64,000 nt of DNA from Sporosarcina sp. FSL K6-1522 (GTDB lineage: Bacteria > Bacillota > Bacilli > Bacillales_A > Planococcaceae): contig NZ_CP152019.1 in NCBI RefSeq assembly GCF_038622445.1, positions 1,896,501 to 1,960,500 of the forward strand, given 5' to 3'. Of the stretch, positions 15,912 to 24,845 are shown piece by piece. A program made the position numbers and the translations under genes. A model generated the notes under the pieces. The model made no database searches and was not told where the DNA came from. It saw nothing but the letters and a program-made list of their open reading frames with translations. The stretch's first letter is position 1, and each line of letters opens with the position of its first letter.

Positions 15912-17339
15912 ATGCAGACTAGCCTAGTAAAGGAAAAACTTTTGATTGATGGTGAGTGGGTCAAGACAGATGAAACGCATAAAATCTATAACAAATATAC
16001 GGGTGAACTTTTTTCTGAAATTAGTGTAGCTGGTGAAGAATTAGTGAGTCGGGCTGTTGCCGCCGCGGTGACAGCTTATAAGAAAACAACATTTGCACCT
16101 AATGATCGATATACAGTATTAATGCGTGTAGCACAACTCTTAGATGAGAATAGTGAACGGTTCGCAAAAATGATTGCTGTAGAAGGCGGAAAACCCATTA
16201 CGGACGCAAGAACAGAAGTGAAAAGATCGGTAGCTACATTTCAAATGGCCGCTGATGAAACGAAGAAGCTAGTTGGAGAAATTATTCCAAACTATAATGC
16301 GCAGGGGCGCTTTCTTTATACCGTGAAAAAGCCGATTGGTGTAGTAGCCGCCATTACACCGTTCAACTTTCCATTAAATCTGGTTGTGCATAAAGTTGCA
16401 CCGGCTCTCGCCGCGGGGAACCCTGTTATTATTAAGCCAGCCTCTGACACTGCAACAGTCACAATTAAGTTATGTGAATTGCTAGAAGAGGCGGGAGTGC
16501 CTAAGGGCTATGTTCAATGTGTAGTCGGTAGCGGCAGAACTGTAGGAGAACATCTTTTAAAGGATCAGCGCATTGCCCACTATACGTTTACAGGCTCGCC
16601 AGGTGTCGGGAAGCATATCCAGAAGACAATCGGTTTAAGAAAAGCCACATTAGAACTAGGGTCCAATTCCGCTACAATTGTCCACGGAGACGCTGACGTT
16701 AAAAAGGCGGCTGCTAAACTAGCGAAAATGGCATTTGCTCATGCTGGCCAAATCTGTATTTCTGTTCAACGAATTTATGTGCAAGAATCGATAAAAGATC
16801 AATTTATGGAGAAATTTTTACAGGAAGTTTCGCTATTGAAAGTTGGAGATCCACTAAATCCTACAACCAATGTTGGTCCGATGATTAGTGAAATTGAGGC
16901 GGAACGGGTAGAGGGATGGGTAAATGAGGCACGGCAAGCTGGGGCTGAAATTGTAACAGGCGGCAAGCGATCGGGAAGTATCTTTTATCCGACTGTGATC
17001 ACGAATGTTAAAAAAGGCATGAAAGTAGTCGATGAAGAATTATTTGCACCAGTTGTTACGGTTTCAAGCTATGAAACAATTGAAGAAGCGATAGATCTCG
17101 TCAATGATTCTAAATACGGCTTACAGGCGGGTATCTATACAGCGGACTTGAATTTATCATATCGAATTCCTTATTTACTTGAAGTAGGAGGCGTCGTCAT
17201 TAATGATACTTGTTGTTACCGGACAGATCAGATGCCTTATGGAGGCGTCAAAGACAGTGGAAACGGTAAAGAGGGGCCGGCATATGCCATTCAAGAACTC
17301 GTTGAAACAGTTACAGTCGTCGTCAATATAGAAGAATAA
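15912..17339 (+). CDS. NAD(P)-dependent aldehyde dehydrogenase
   Basis: A 475-aa member of the ALDH superfamily, full length. It has the FNFPLNLVVHKVAPALAAGN cofactor segment, TFTGSPGVGK, the catalytic glutamate in TLELGSNS, the catalytic cysteine in HAGQICISVQ, and the C-terminal MPYGGVKDSGNGKEG. HAGQICIS rather than NAGQVC points to the branch containing glyceraldehyde, lactaldehyde or phosphonoacetaldehyde dehydrogenases. A TTGGAGAAGAG ribosome binding site precedes the ATG. The position after transketolase and before a hydroxyacid decarboxylase suggests oxidation of a short hydroxyaldehyde such as glycolaldehyde or a tetrose to its acid. Confidence 0.9.
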   Translation: MQTSLVKEKLLIDGEWVKTDETHKIYNKYTGELFSEISVAGEELVSRAVAAAVTAYKKTTFAPNDRYTVLMRVAQLLDENSERFAKMIAVEGGKPITDARTEVKRSVATFQMAADETKKLVGEIIPNYNAQGRFLYTVKKPIGVVAAITPFNFPLNLVVHKVAPALAAGNPVIIKPASDTATVTIKLCELLEEAGVPKGYVQCVVGSGRTVGEHLLKDQRIAHYTFTGSPGVGKHIQKTIGLRKATLELGSNSATIVHGDADVKKAAAKLAKMAFAHAGQICISVQRIYVQESIKDQFMEKFLQEVSLLKVGDPLNPTTNVGPMISEIEAERVEGWVNEARQAGAEIVTGGKRSGSIFYPTVITNVKKGMKVVDEELFAPVVTVSSYETIEEAIDLVNDSKYGLQAGIYTADLNLSYRIPYLLEVGGVVINDTCCYRTDQMPYGGVKDSGNGKEGPAYAIQELVETVTVVVNIEE

Positions 17340-17366
17340 CTTAAAATGAAAAAGGGTTGATCATGA

Positions 17367-18455
17367 ATGGATGTATTCAAAATAGCTGTTATTCCAGGTG
17401 ATGGCATCGGACCAGAAGTGATTGAAGAAGGCATCAAAGTGATGAAAACAGCCACTGAATTGGATGGACGTATACGGTTTGAATTTACATACTTTCCGTG
17501 GGGGTGCGAATATTATCTAGCAAATGGAAAGATGATGGCTGATGATGGAATTGATCAGCTAAGATCTTTTGATGCCATTTATCTCGGTGCCGTTGGTTAC
17601 CCTGGTGTGCCTGATCATATATCGCTTTGGGATTTATTGTTGCGGATTCGAAAAGAATTTGATCAATATGTCAATATTCGTCCAATTAAACTATTGAACG
17701 GCGCGCCGTGTCCACTTGTTGATGGAAATAAAGAAAACATTGATATGCTGTTTATCCGTGAAAATAGTGAAGGAGAATACGCGGGTGCAGGCGATTGGCT
17801 TTTTAAAGGAAAGCCGGAAGAGGTTGTTTTACAAACGGGTGTCTTTTCTCGAAAAGGCACAGAACGAATTATTCGCTATGCTTTTGAAGAAGCGGTCCGG
17901 TTGGGGAAATCTGTCACCAGTATCAGCAAAGCGAATGCATTGAATTATTCAATGGTATTCTGGGATCAAGTATTCGAGGAAGTAAGCAAAGAATACCCAC
18001 GCGTTAAGACATACTCCTATCTTGTAGATGCTGCAGCCATGCATATGATTAAAGATCCTAGTCGCTTTGAAGTCGTTGTCACATCGAATTTATTTGGTGA
18101 TATTTTAACAGATATTGGTGCGGCATTGGCTGGGGGAATGGGACTTGCGGCGGGCGCGAATATCAACCCAGAAAAAACCTGCCCATCTATGTTCGAGCCG
18201 ATTCATGGTTCGGCTCCAGATATTGCGAATCAAGGTATTGCAAATCCGCTCGCGGCCATCTGGTCTGCAAGTCAAATTTTTGATTTTTTTGGATATGAGG
18301 ATATTGGTAAGAAGCTACTTAGTGCGGTTGAAAAAGTAGTGGAAGAAAAATCTATAGTTACTCCAGATCTAGGCGGGAATGCGACTACGGCAGAAGTTGG
18401 GGATTGTGTTTCGAAATGGTTAGCAGAAATAAGTGCAACCGCTACTTTAAAATAA
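17367..18455 (+). CDS. Tartrate / D-malate dehydrogenase-type oxidative decarboxylase
   Basis: A 362-aa member of the isopropylmalate/isocitrate dehydrogenase family, TtuC/DmlA branch. Diagnostic parts are IPGDGIGPEV, the LLLRIRKEFDQYVNIRPIKLL substrate arginines, RENSEGEYAGAGDW, SKANALNYSM (catalytic Lys region), VTSNLFGDILTD (metal Asp) and EPIHGSAPDIA. These enzymes oxidise the hydroxyl of tartrate, D-malate or related 2-hydroxyacids with NAD and Mn, and may decarboxylate. The likely start is ATG at 17367, with AAAGGGTTGATC upstream. It sits 27 bp after the aldehyde dehydrogenase, so it probably receives its acid product. The exact substrate is not known. Confidence 0.87.
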   Translation: MDVFKIAVIPGDGIGPEVIEEGIKVMKTATELDGRIRFEFTYFPWGCEYYLANGKMMADDGIDQLRSFDAIYLGAVGYPGVPDHISLWDLLLRIRKEFDQYVNIRPIKLLNGAPCPLVDGNKENIDMLFIRENSEGEYAGAGDWLFKGKPEEVVLQTGVFSRKGTERIIRYAFEEAVRLGKSVTSISKANALNYSMVFWDQVFEEVSKEYPRVKTYSYLVDAAAMHMIKDPSRFEVVVTSNLFGDILTDIGAALAGGMGLAAGANINPEKTCPSMFEPIHGSAPDIANQGIANPLAAIWSASQIFDFFGYEDIGKKLLSAVEKVVEEKSIVTPDLGGNATTAEVGDCVSKWLAEISATATLK

Positions 18456-18554
18456 TACTCACAAAAACATCATGAACTGGCTCGTACTCACATTCGACTG
18501 GTGAACACTTCAGATAATGCACCTATTTTTATTAGTTCAAGGGGGGAATTTCAG

Positions 18555-19412
18555 ATGGCGTTGGTTTCAATGAAAGAAATGATGATTAAAGGAAAAAAAG
18601 AAGGTTATGCAGTCGGTCAATTTAATGTGAACAATTTGGAATATGCCCAAGCCATTTTACAAGCTGCGGAAGAAGAAAAGTCACCTGTGATTCTCGGCGT
18701 ATCGGAAGGAGCAGCGCGTTATATGGGCGGTTTTACAGTTGTTGTGAATATGATAAAGGGGCTTATGCATGACTATGGAACGACAGTACCTGTAGCGATT
18801 CATTTGGATCATGGATCTAGCTTTGAAAAATGTAAAGAAGCAATTGATGCAGGCTTTACCTCTGTCATGATTGATGCTTCTTCTAAGGCGCTCACAGAAA
18901 ATATTGAACTAACAAATGAAGTAGTAACGTATGCGCATACACACGGGGTTTCTGTAGAAGCTGAATTGGGTGTTGTCGGCGGGGAAGAAGATGATGTCAT
19001 TGCAGATGGTATTATTTATGCTGATCCGGCAGAATGTAAAAAGCTAGTGGACAATACGAGCATCGATTGCCTTGCACCCGCACTCGGCTCCGTTCACGGA
19101 CCTTACAAAGGAGAGCCAAATCTTGGTTTCGAAGAAATGGAAATTATCTCGAATCAATCTGACTTACCCCTTGTGTTACATGGGGGAACCGGAATTCCAT
19201 TGAAAGATATTCAGCGGGCGATTTCATTAGGGACCTCCAAAATAAATGTGAATACAGAAAACCAGATTGAGGGAACGAAAGCAGTACGAGAAGTTCTATC
19301 GGAAGATCTTGATGTGTATGATCCCCGAAAATATTTAGGTCCGATGCGTGAAGCGATTAAAGCGACTGTGATTGGGAAAATGCGTGAATTCGGAAGCTCA
19401 CAACGGGCATAA
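18555..19412 (+). CDS. fbaA: Class II fructose-bisphosphate aldolase
   Basis: A 285-aa Zn-dependent aldolase, the same length as Bacillus FbaA. The ATG at 18555 is preceded by AAGGGGGGAATTTC; an in-frame ATG 54 bases upstream gives an unconserved tail. Zinc and active-site segments are visible: [41 protein letters not shown] and KINVNTEN. Closing the sugar locus just before a strong terminator, it may act as an IolJ-like aldolase on a pathway-specific bisphosphate or sugar phosphate, or may be the housekeeping FbaA. Sequence alone does not separate these. Confidence 0.88.
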   Translation: MALVSMKEMMIKGKKEGYAVGQFNVNNLEYAQAILQAAEEEKSPVILGVSEGAARYMGGFTVVVNMIKGLMHDYGTTVPVAIHLDHGSSFEKCKEAIDAGFTSVMIDASSKALTENIELTNEVVTYAHTHGVSVEAELGVVGGEEDDVIADGIIYADPAECKKLVDNTSIDCLAPALGSVHGPYKGEPNLGFEEMEIISNQSDLPLVLHGGTGIPLKDIQRAISLGTSKINVNTENQIEGTKAVREVLSEDLDVYDPRKYLGPMREAIKATVIGKMREFGSSQRA

Positions 19413-19439
19413 ATTTATCCAGCAAGATGAGATGCATAT

Positions 19440-19500
19440 AAAACACCCTCCTGAGGCTACCCCCTAATCTAAGATAATGAGGTAGTCTTAAGGGTGTTTT
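19440..19500 (+). terminator. Rho-independent terminator of the catabolic locus
   Basis: AAAACACCCT...GGCTACC pairs with GGTAGTC...AGGGTGTTTT around a 19-nt centre. The symmetric A/T flanks allow function in both directions. It lies 28 bp after the aldolase gene. Confidence 0.85.
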
Positions 19501-19600
19501 ATCGTGTTTAAGAAATTTAGGATTATCCAGTCATAATCAACATTTTTTATTATTTGATGAGGAAAGTTAACTTGGGATGCAATTATGGAGGTGTATTGCA

Positions 19601-20785
19601 ATGGGAGCATTAGAAAAAAGTCAGGTCAATGAGATTAGCAAGAAAGACCATTTTAATTTTATCGCGGTGATTTTTTGTTTTTGGTTTGCCATCTATATTT
19701 ATGCGCCTGTCTTCGGCGTGTACATGCAGTCCATTGATTTTTCTTATTCTACGATAGGAATCATTTTAGGGAGTTATGGCATTACACAGGTTTTACTAAG
19801 ATTTCCGCTAGGTATTTTATCTGACCGATTGCAAAATATCCGCAAGCAGTTATTGGTCGGCAGCTTTGTCATGGCACTTGTGAGTAGTTTATTGTTAGTC
19901 TTTTTTGATTCAGCAGTCATGATTTTAATTGCTCGTCTGCTTGCCGGAGTCACGGCATCTATGTGGGTGATGGCGACGGTACTGTATTCATATTATTTTA
20001 GTGCTGATAAATCTGCTAAAGCGATGGGTATTTTACAGTTTGTGACGGTTGCGACTCAATTTATAAGCATGGCAATCAGCGGTTATCTTGTCCATTTATT
20101 TGGCTGGTATTTTCCGTTTTGGGTTGGAGCGGCTGCATCAATACTTGGAATTTATTTTGCTTGGAATATTAAAGCAGTCCACAATGGAAAGGTTGAGGTG
20201 ACGAAATCAAGCATCGGATTACATATTAAAAAAACGATCATAATCCCACAAATAAAAATGCTGACATTCTTATCATTGATCGCCCATGCAATTTTATTCA
20301 TTACCATTTTTGGATTCAGTTTTATTGTAGCTGACACACTTGGCGTGCCGGAAAAATCTTTTATTTGGCTAACGTGTGCCTTTTTTATTCCGCACGCATT
20401 GGCATCATTAGGGCTTGTTTTTTACGAAATGGATAGCCGTTATAACAAGCTTGTACTGTCCACCAGTTTTGGTTTATCTGCCTTGTTTCTTGTACTCGTC
20501 CCGTTAGCGAACTCATTTTTTTTACTTAGTGTTCTTCATGCAGGAAGCGGTTTTACATTAGGAGTAATCTTTCCACTTTTACTTAGCGAAGTCGTCAGAG
20601 TTAGTCCGAACGATTTGAAAATGTCGGCAATGGGATTCTTTCAGTCTTTTTATGCACTTGGTATTTTTCTCGGTCCTTTACTAGCAGGTATGATTGCGGA
20701 AAGTTTCGGATTACATGAGGTATTTATTTTTACTGGCGTGCTTTCTTTAGGGGCAACGGTTGTTGTTATTTTGTTGTTTGAGTGA
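19601..20785 (+). CDS. MFS transporter
   Basis: A 394-aa major facilitator superfamily protein with about 12 hydrophobic segments. The loop between TM2 and TM3 has the LGILSDRLQNIRKQ form of the MFS motif A (G-x-L-x-D-R). The ATG at 19601 is used because GGAGGTG lies 8 nt upstream; an earlier ATG has no site. A hydrophilic N-terminal stretch of about 20 residues precedes TM1. The substrate is not recognisable. It lies alone between a terminator and a decayed gene, so the neighbours give no clue. A drug- or sugar-efflux role is equally possible. Confidence 0.85.
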   Translation: MGALEKSQVNEISKKDHFNFIAVIFCFWFAIYIYAPVFGVYMQSIDFSYSTIGIILGSYGITQVLLRFPLGILSDRLQNIRKQLLVGSFVMALVSSLLLVFFDSAVMILIARLLAGVTASMWVMATVLYSYYFSADKSAKAMGILQFVTVATQFISMAISGYLVHLFGWYFPFWVGAAASILGIYFAWNIKAVHNGKVEVTKSSIGLHIKKTIIIPQIKMLTFLSLIAHAILFITIFGFSFIVADTLGVPEKSFIWLTCAFFIPHALASLGLVFYEMDSRYNKLVLSTSFGLSALFLVLVPLANSFFLLSVLHAGSGFTLGVIFPLLLSEVVRVSPNDLKMSAMGFFQSFYALGIFLGPLLAGMIAESFGLHEVFIFTGVLSLGATVVVILLFE

Positions 20786-20929
20786 CTCAAGCAAACAGCA
20801 TCCGCGACTAGAGCAAACTTTCGTATTTATCCCGCTTAAAAAACGAGTTCATTTCTTTCGCAGTTACGCTAGCGTAAAATTGCGACTATCATCAGTTGGG
20901 CGTCTTGGCTTTAACAAGGCTGCTATGAA

Positions 20930-21232
20930 CCAATCGCAGAAGAATTATGTTCCCGTGTCAATGTCGATGGTTTCTTTTTAGAATTTGACGATAAGCGTGC
21001 GAGAGATTTTTCGCCATTACGTTTCATTAAGAAGCAGAAAGTGATTTTGGGCTGAATTAAGTCCGAGACAGCGGAACTGAAAAGACGTGTGGGAGAAGCG
21101 AAGCAATACGTCCCAATCAATCAATTTTGCCTGAGTCTGCAATGCGAATGTGCCTCGGCGGGAAGTACTATTACAGAACAGGAGCAATAGAGCAAGTTAC
21201 AGCTCGTTGTCAAAACTGCAAAGAAATTCTGA
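20930..21232 (+). pseudogene. Decayed YxjG/YxjH-type (MetE-like) methionine synthase fragment
   Basis: One frame translates to a recognisable C-terminal part of the cobalamin-independent methionine synthase II family (VNVDGFFLEFDDKRARDFSP, LRFIKKQKVILG, then YVPINQFCLSLQC). It is interrupted by in-frame stops at 21053-21055 and 21188-21190. The expected zinc-site motif LSPQCGFAS has decayed to LSLQCECAS, and the N-terminal two thirds of the protein are absent. It is a relic and no longer makes an enzyme. The 145 bp before it and the 180 bp after it contain nothing else I can identify except the promoter region of the next gene. Confidence 0.85.
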
Positions 21233-21416
21233 GGCTTAAAGGCATCACTAGTGAAATAAAACCTTCCTAATCCAAAAGAGACTCACAGCCCCTTTTCTTT
21301 TCAAAAGAAACTTTTTGTTATGGGCAGGAGTCTACTTTAAAGAATAGAATATACAATAAGGTATAGGTGTTTTCGTATAACGTTTCTACAGAACAGAATG
21401 GAGGGAGTTCCTACTA

Positions 21417-21944
21417 ATGGAAAATAACCGGAAGAGCGAGCTGATTTCATGGATTCAATCAATCGCTGTCGCTTTTATCATCGCGCTTATCATGCGCCAG
21501 TTTTTATTTACACCGGTGATTGTATCGGGCGAATCGATGGAGCCGACCTTTGAAGATGAAAATAAAATCGTCATCTCCAAAATTTACAAGATTAATCGTT
21601 TTGATATGATTGTCTTTCATGCACCGGGAGTGGAGAAGGATTATATCAAGCGTGTCATTGGGCTACCAGGGGATGTTGTTGTCATGGAGAATGACAAACT
21701 ATACATAAATGGCAAAGAGTACGAAGAACAGTATGTCGAGGAGAATAAAGAGCGAATTTTCGAGGGGCAAAAACTCACACAAGATTTTGAAGTTGAAGTG
21801 CCAGAGGGACATTTGTTTGTTCTTGGTGATAATCGTAGAAATAGTACAGACAGTAGAGATTTAGGATTTATCGATGAAAAAGCAGTTGTTGGTACAGTGA
21901 AATTCAGGTTTTATCCGTTTAAGGAGATGGGGATACCGAAATAA
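21417..21944 (+). CDS. Signal peptidase I (type I, SipS-like)
   Basis: A 175-aa membrane protease that removes signal peptides from exported proteins. It has one N-terminal transmembrane segment (about residues 13-34). The SGESMEPTF box places the catalytic Ser at 40, and DYIKRVIGLPGD places the catalytic Lys at 78. The GDNRRNSTDSRDLG box C/D follows. Length and the single TM are typical of Bacillus P-type SipS/SipT. A GGAGGGAG ribosome binding site precedes the ATG. It stands alone with the acetyltransferase 21 bp downstream. Confidence 0.95.
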   Translation: MENNRKSELISWIQSIAVAFIIALIMRQFLFTPVIVSGESMEPTFEDENKIVISKIYKINRFDMIVFHAPGVEKDYIKRVIGLPGDVVVMENDKLYINGKEYEEQYVEENKERIFEGQKLTQDFEVEVPEGHLFVLGDNRRNSTDSRDLGFIDEKAVVGTVKFRFYPFKEMGIPK

Positions 21945-21965
21945 GTAAGGGGAGAGGGCACTACG

Positions 21966-22511
21966 GTGTTTCCAACGTTAACGACGGCTCGACTACGATT
22001 GACTGAGGTGCATGCGAACCATGCGCCGACCATCTTTGAGATTTTATCGAATCCGAATGTGGTGAAATATTATGGAATGGACCCATTTCATAGCATGGAG
22101 CAAGAGGAGCAGATTGTTCAGCATTTTAAGAACATATATGAACTAAAAAGGGGCATTCGCTGGGCAATTATTATTGAGAGGGAAAACAAATTTGTTGGCA
22201 CGATTGGCTTAAATAATTTGGCGGTAGGCATGAAGAGAGCGGAAGTCGGGTTTGAAATCCATCCTGATTTTTGGCGAAGTGGGGTTACGTCTGAGGCGCT
22301 TCAAGCCGTTTTAGATTATGCATTTGAGGAGCTCAATCTTCATCGAATGGGAGCGGTGACGTTTCCAGAGAATCGTGCATCGATTGGGCTATTGAAGAAA
22401 TATGGATTCGTGGAAGAAGGTAAGTTGCGCAGCTATCTTTTTCAGAATGGACAATCTCACGATGCGTTGATACATTCACTTTTGCATACAGATTGGGTGT
22501 TAGGTGAATAA
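21966..22511 (+). CDS. GNAT family acetyltransferase (RimJ/RimL-like)
   Basis: A 181-aa N-acetyltransferase of the RimL type. The start is GTG with AAGGGGAGAGG upstream. Typical parts are LTTARLRLTEV near the N-terminus, GTIGLNNL, the GFEIHPDFWRSGVTSEAL acetyl-CoA region, and NLHRMGAVTFPENRASIGLLKKYGFVEEG. Members acetylate N-terminal amines of ribosomal proteins, or small amines. The substrate here is unknown. It may be co-transcribed with signal peptidase. Confidence 0.85.
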   Translation: MFPTLTTARLRLTEVHANHAPTIFEILSNPNVVKYYGMDPFHSMEQEEQIVQHFKNIYELKRGIRWAIIIERENKFVGTIGLNNLAVGMKRAEVGFEIHPDFWRSGVTSEALQAVLDYAFEELNLHRMGAVTFPENRASIGLLKKYGFVEEGKLRSYLFQNGQSHDALIHSLLHTDWVLGE

Positions 22512-22688
22512 GGAAATGAAGTAGAGCCTTTGCACAGTATTTATTTGTGTGGAGGTTTTTTTAATCGTCATGGCGATGATAATCAGTTCGAATATGATGA
22601 CCATATCACTTATAGGCTTGTCGGCTCTACAAAAAAGGGCACGTATGATAAATTAAAGGGAGTGCGAGTAGAAGGGGTTACGAATTAA
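22512..22688 (+). other. Open, start-less coding-like stretch (possible gene remnant)
   Basis: In frame with the preceding acetyltransferase but after its stop, 58 codons stay open and end at TAA one base before the helicase gene. The second half reads like the tail of a charged protein (FEYDDHITYRLVGSTKKG, then a KLKGVRVEGVTN-like end). There is no credible start codon with a ribosome binding site. It could be the surviving 3' end of a lost gene. I do not recognise the family. Confidence 0.3.
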
Positions 22689-24845
22689 ATGAGCGACTTT
22701 TTTGAACGGAAAAAACAACAATTGAATATAGATTTGAATGATGTACAACAGCAGGCAGTGTTGGCAACGGAAGGACCATTGCTATTGTTGGCTTGTCCGG
22801 GTTCTGGGAAAACGACGACGATGATTATGCGCATTGGCTATTTAATCGAGGAAAAGCATGTCAATCCAAGGCGGATCAAGGCGATTACCTTTAGCCGGGC
22901 GTCTGCGCGCGATATGACGGAGCGATTTACCCGCTTTTTCCCTGACAGTGAACAGGTGGATTTTTCAACGATCCATAGTTTGGCGTTTACCATTGCGCGA
23001 AGTTATTTGACGAAAATTGGCACGTCATTTGAATTGATCGAAGGCGGCGGAAAGGGTCGCCCTTCGGTGACGAAGCCCTTTTTGTTGAAAGGTCTTTATA
23101 AGGATATGCTAAAAGAAGATGGCACAGATGATGAGTTGGCGTCCCTTTCAACATTCATTAGTTCCATTAAAAACCGCATGATTCCGCTTGAACAATGGGA
23201 GACACTAAAAGGGCCGGTTGACAAGGCGGGGCGAATTGCGCGTAAATATGAACAATATAAATCACGTAGACAAGGGCATCTCTTGCTCGATTTCGATGAT
23301 ATGTTGACGATTGCAGAACAGGCGCTGAGAGAAGACGAGGAGTTGGGCAACCATTTTCGCAATCTCTATGATTATTTGTTGACGGATGAAAGTCAGGATA
23401 CGTCTCTCGTGCAGCATAAAATTGTTGAGCATTTGGTGGCGCATCATGGCAACCTTTGTGTCGTTGCAGATGATGATCAATCGATTTATACATGGCGAGG
23501 GGCGGAACCGGATTATTTGCTGGATTTTCGGAAGGTGTACCCTGATGCACAAGTGTTGATGATGGAGCGTAATTACCGTTCGTCACAAGACATTGTTGAG
23601 ATGGCATCGAAGTTCATCAAACGCAATGACAAGCGCTATCCAAAAGAGATGCATACAACAAACGGAAAATGTGAGCCGATTACGATTCGGCAACTGGATA
23701 ATCCGAAACAGCAGTTGGAATATGTGACGTACGAATTGCTAGGCGAGACCGATCTGAATGAAGTTGCGATTCTGTTTCGCAATAACTCCTCATCGACGAT
23801 GTATGTCAACGAGCTGCATCGGCGTGGTATTCCCTTTTTCATGAAAGATGCGGACGACAAGTTTTTCTCTCATTGGATTGTTAAAGACATATTGAATTTT
23901 ATGCGACTTAGTTTCAATACGGAGCGCAAAGATATATTTGCGAAAATCGTCATGAAAATGAATCTCTTCATCTCCCGAAGCATGCTGACTAAATTTGAAA
24001 ATGCGGCAACGACGGGCAATGTTTTTGATGCTTTTATTCAAACGGTTGATCTGAAAGATAGTCAGGCGAAAAAGCTGGCAGATTATAAAAAAGGCTATGC
24101 GGTTATTCCAGAAATGCGGCCGGAGCGAGTTATCCAGCTCATTCGGCATGATCTTGGCTATGAGGCGGCATTGAAAAGTAGGGCTGAAAAGTTTGGCTAT
24201 CGCATTGACAATTTGCTTGGCATTCTGGATACACTGGAAGGCATTGCCGCGCAGTTGCGAACGATGGTGGAGTTTGCCAATCGCTTGAAAGAACTTGAAA
24301 AAGCCGTGCAAAATGCCAAGTTCAATCCATCGGATAATGCAGTGACATTATCCACCTTTCACAGTGCAAAAGGTTTGGAATTCCGGCGTGTCTTCATGAT
24401 TGACTTACTGAAAGGTATTATCCCATCGGAAGAAGACGAGCATGAACAGGCAACATTGGAAGAAGCACGACGGCTCTTTTACGTTGGCATGACACGGGCG
24501 AAAGAACGTCTTGAATTGCTTTCTTACGGTCAGGATGAAGGAAAGACAAAGGAAGATTCCCGATTTGTCAATGAAGTGCGGGGATTATTGTTGAGGCCAA
24601 GGCCAGCAAAAGAAGAGCCAAAATCCGTGAAAGTGACAAAGGCATCGATTCCATTGAACCCTGAAGGCATTCAAGATAGCGAGGAGCTTACAGTTGGAAC
24701 CACTGTCAAACATCGCGTGTTTGGACAAGGTGAAATTACTGGGCGTGAAGGTAACGAATTGCATATCCAATTTGGGGATATGGAAAAGCGACTCGACCTG
24801 GAAACGGTGCTGTCCCTTCGGCTTCTCGAAAAGTTGGTCATATGA
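22689..24845 (+). CDS. UvrD/PcrA-like superfamily I DNA helicase
   Basis: A 718-aa 3'-5' SF1A helicase. Motif I is ACPGSGKTTTM and motif II LLTDESQD. Motif III ADDDQSIYTWRGA is followed by motif IV-like ERNYRSS and motif V-like TFHSAKGLEF. The last motif is YVGMTRAKERL. The C-terminal 50 residues (VGTTVKHRVFGQGEITG...) form a Tudor/SH3-like tail like that of PcrA, which contacts RNA polymerase. It is related to Bacillus YjcD/PcrA and is probably an accessory repair helicase. Its stop overlaps the next ATG (ATGA), so it is translationally coupled to the fluoride channel genes. Confidence 0.9.
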   Translation: MSDFFERKKQQLNIDLNDVQQQAVLATEGPLLLLACPGSGKTTTMIMRIGYLIEEKHVNPRRIKAITFSRASARDMTERFTRFFPDSEQVDFSTIHSLAFTIARSYLTKIGTSFELIEGGGKGRPSVTKPFLLKGLYKDMLKEDGTDDELASLSTFISSIKNRMIPLEQWETLKGPVDKAGRIARKYEQYKSRRQGHLLLDFDDMLTIAEQALREDEELGNHFRNLYDYLLTDESQDTSLVQHKIVEHLVAHHGNLCVVADDDQSIYTWRGAEPDYLLDFRKVYPDAQVLMMERNYRSSQDIVEMASKFIKRNDKRYPKEMHTTNGKCEPITIRQLDNPKQQLEYVTYELLGETDLNEVAILFRNNSSSTMYVNELHRRGIPFFMKDADDKFFSHWIVKDILNFMRLSFNTERKDIFAKIVMKMNLFISRSMLTKFENAATTGNVFDAFIQTVDLKDSQAKKLADYKKGYAVIPEMRPERVIQLIRHDLGYEAALKSRAEKFGYRIDNLLGILDTLEGIAAQLRTMVEFANRLKELEKAVQNAKFNPSDNAVTLSTFHSAKGLEFRRVFMIDLLKGIIPSEEDEHEQATLEEARRLFYVGMTRAKERLELLSYGQDEGKTKEDSRFVNEVRGLLLRPRPAKEEPKSVKVTKASIPLNPEGIQDSEELTVGTTVKHRVFGQGEITGREGNELHIQFGDMEKRLDLETVLSLRLLEKLVI

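Noticed and set aside
21053-21055. In-frame TGA in the YxjG-like fragment as a recoded codon
   Set aside because: A second in-frame stop, a damaged cysteine motif and loss of the N-terminal part point to a pseudogene.
23790-24311. 173-codon open frame on the minus strand inside the helicase gene
   Set aside because: It is a shadow of the well-supported helicase gene, with no family resemblance and no upstream signals.
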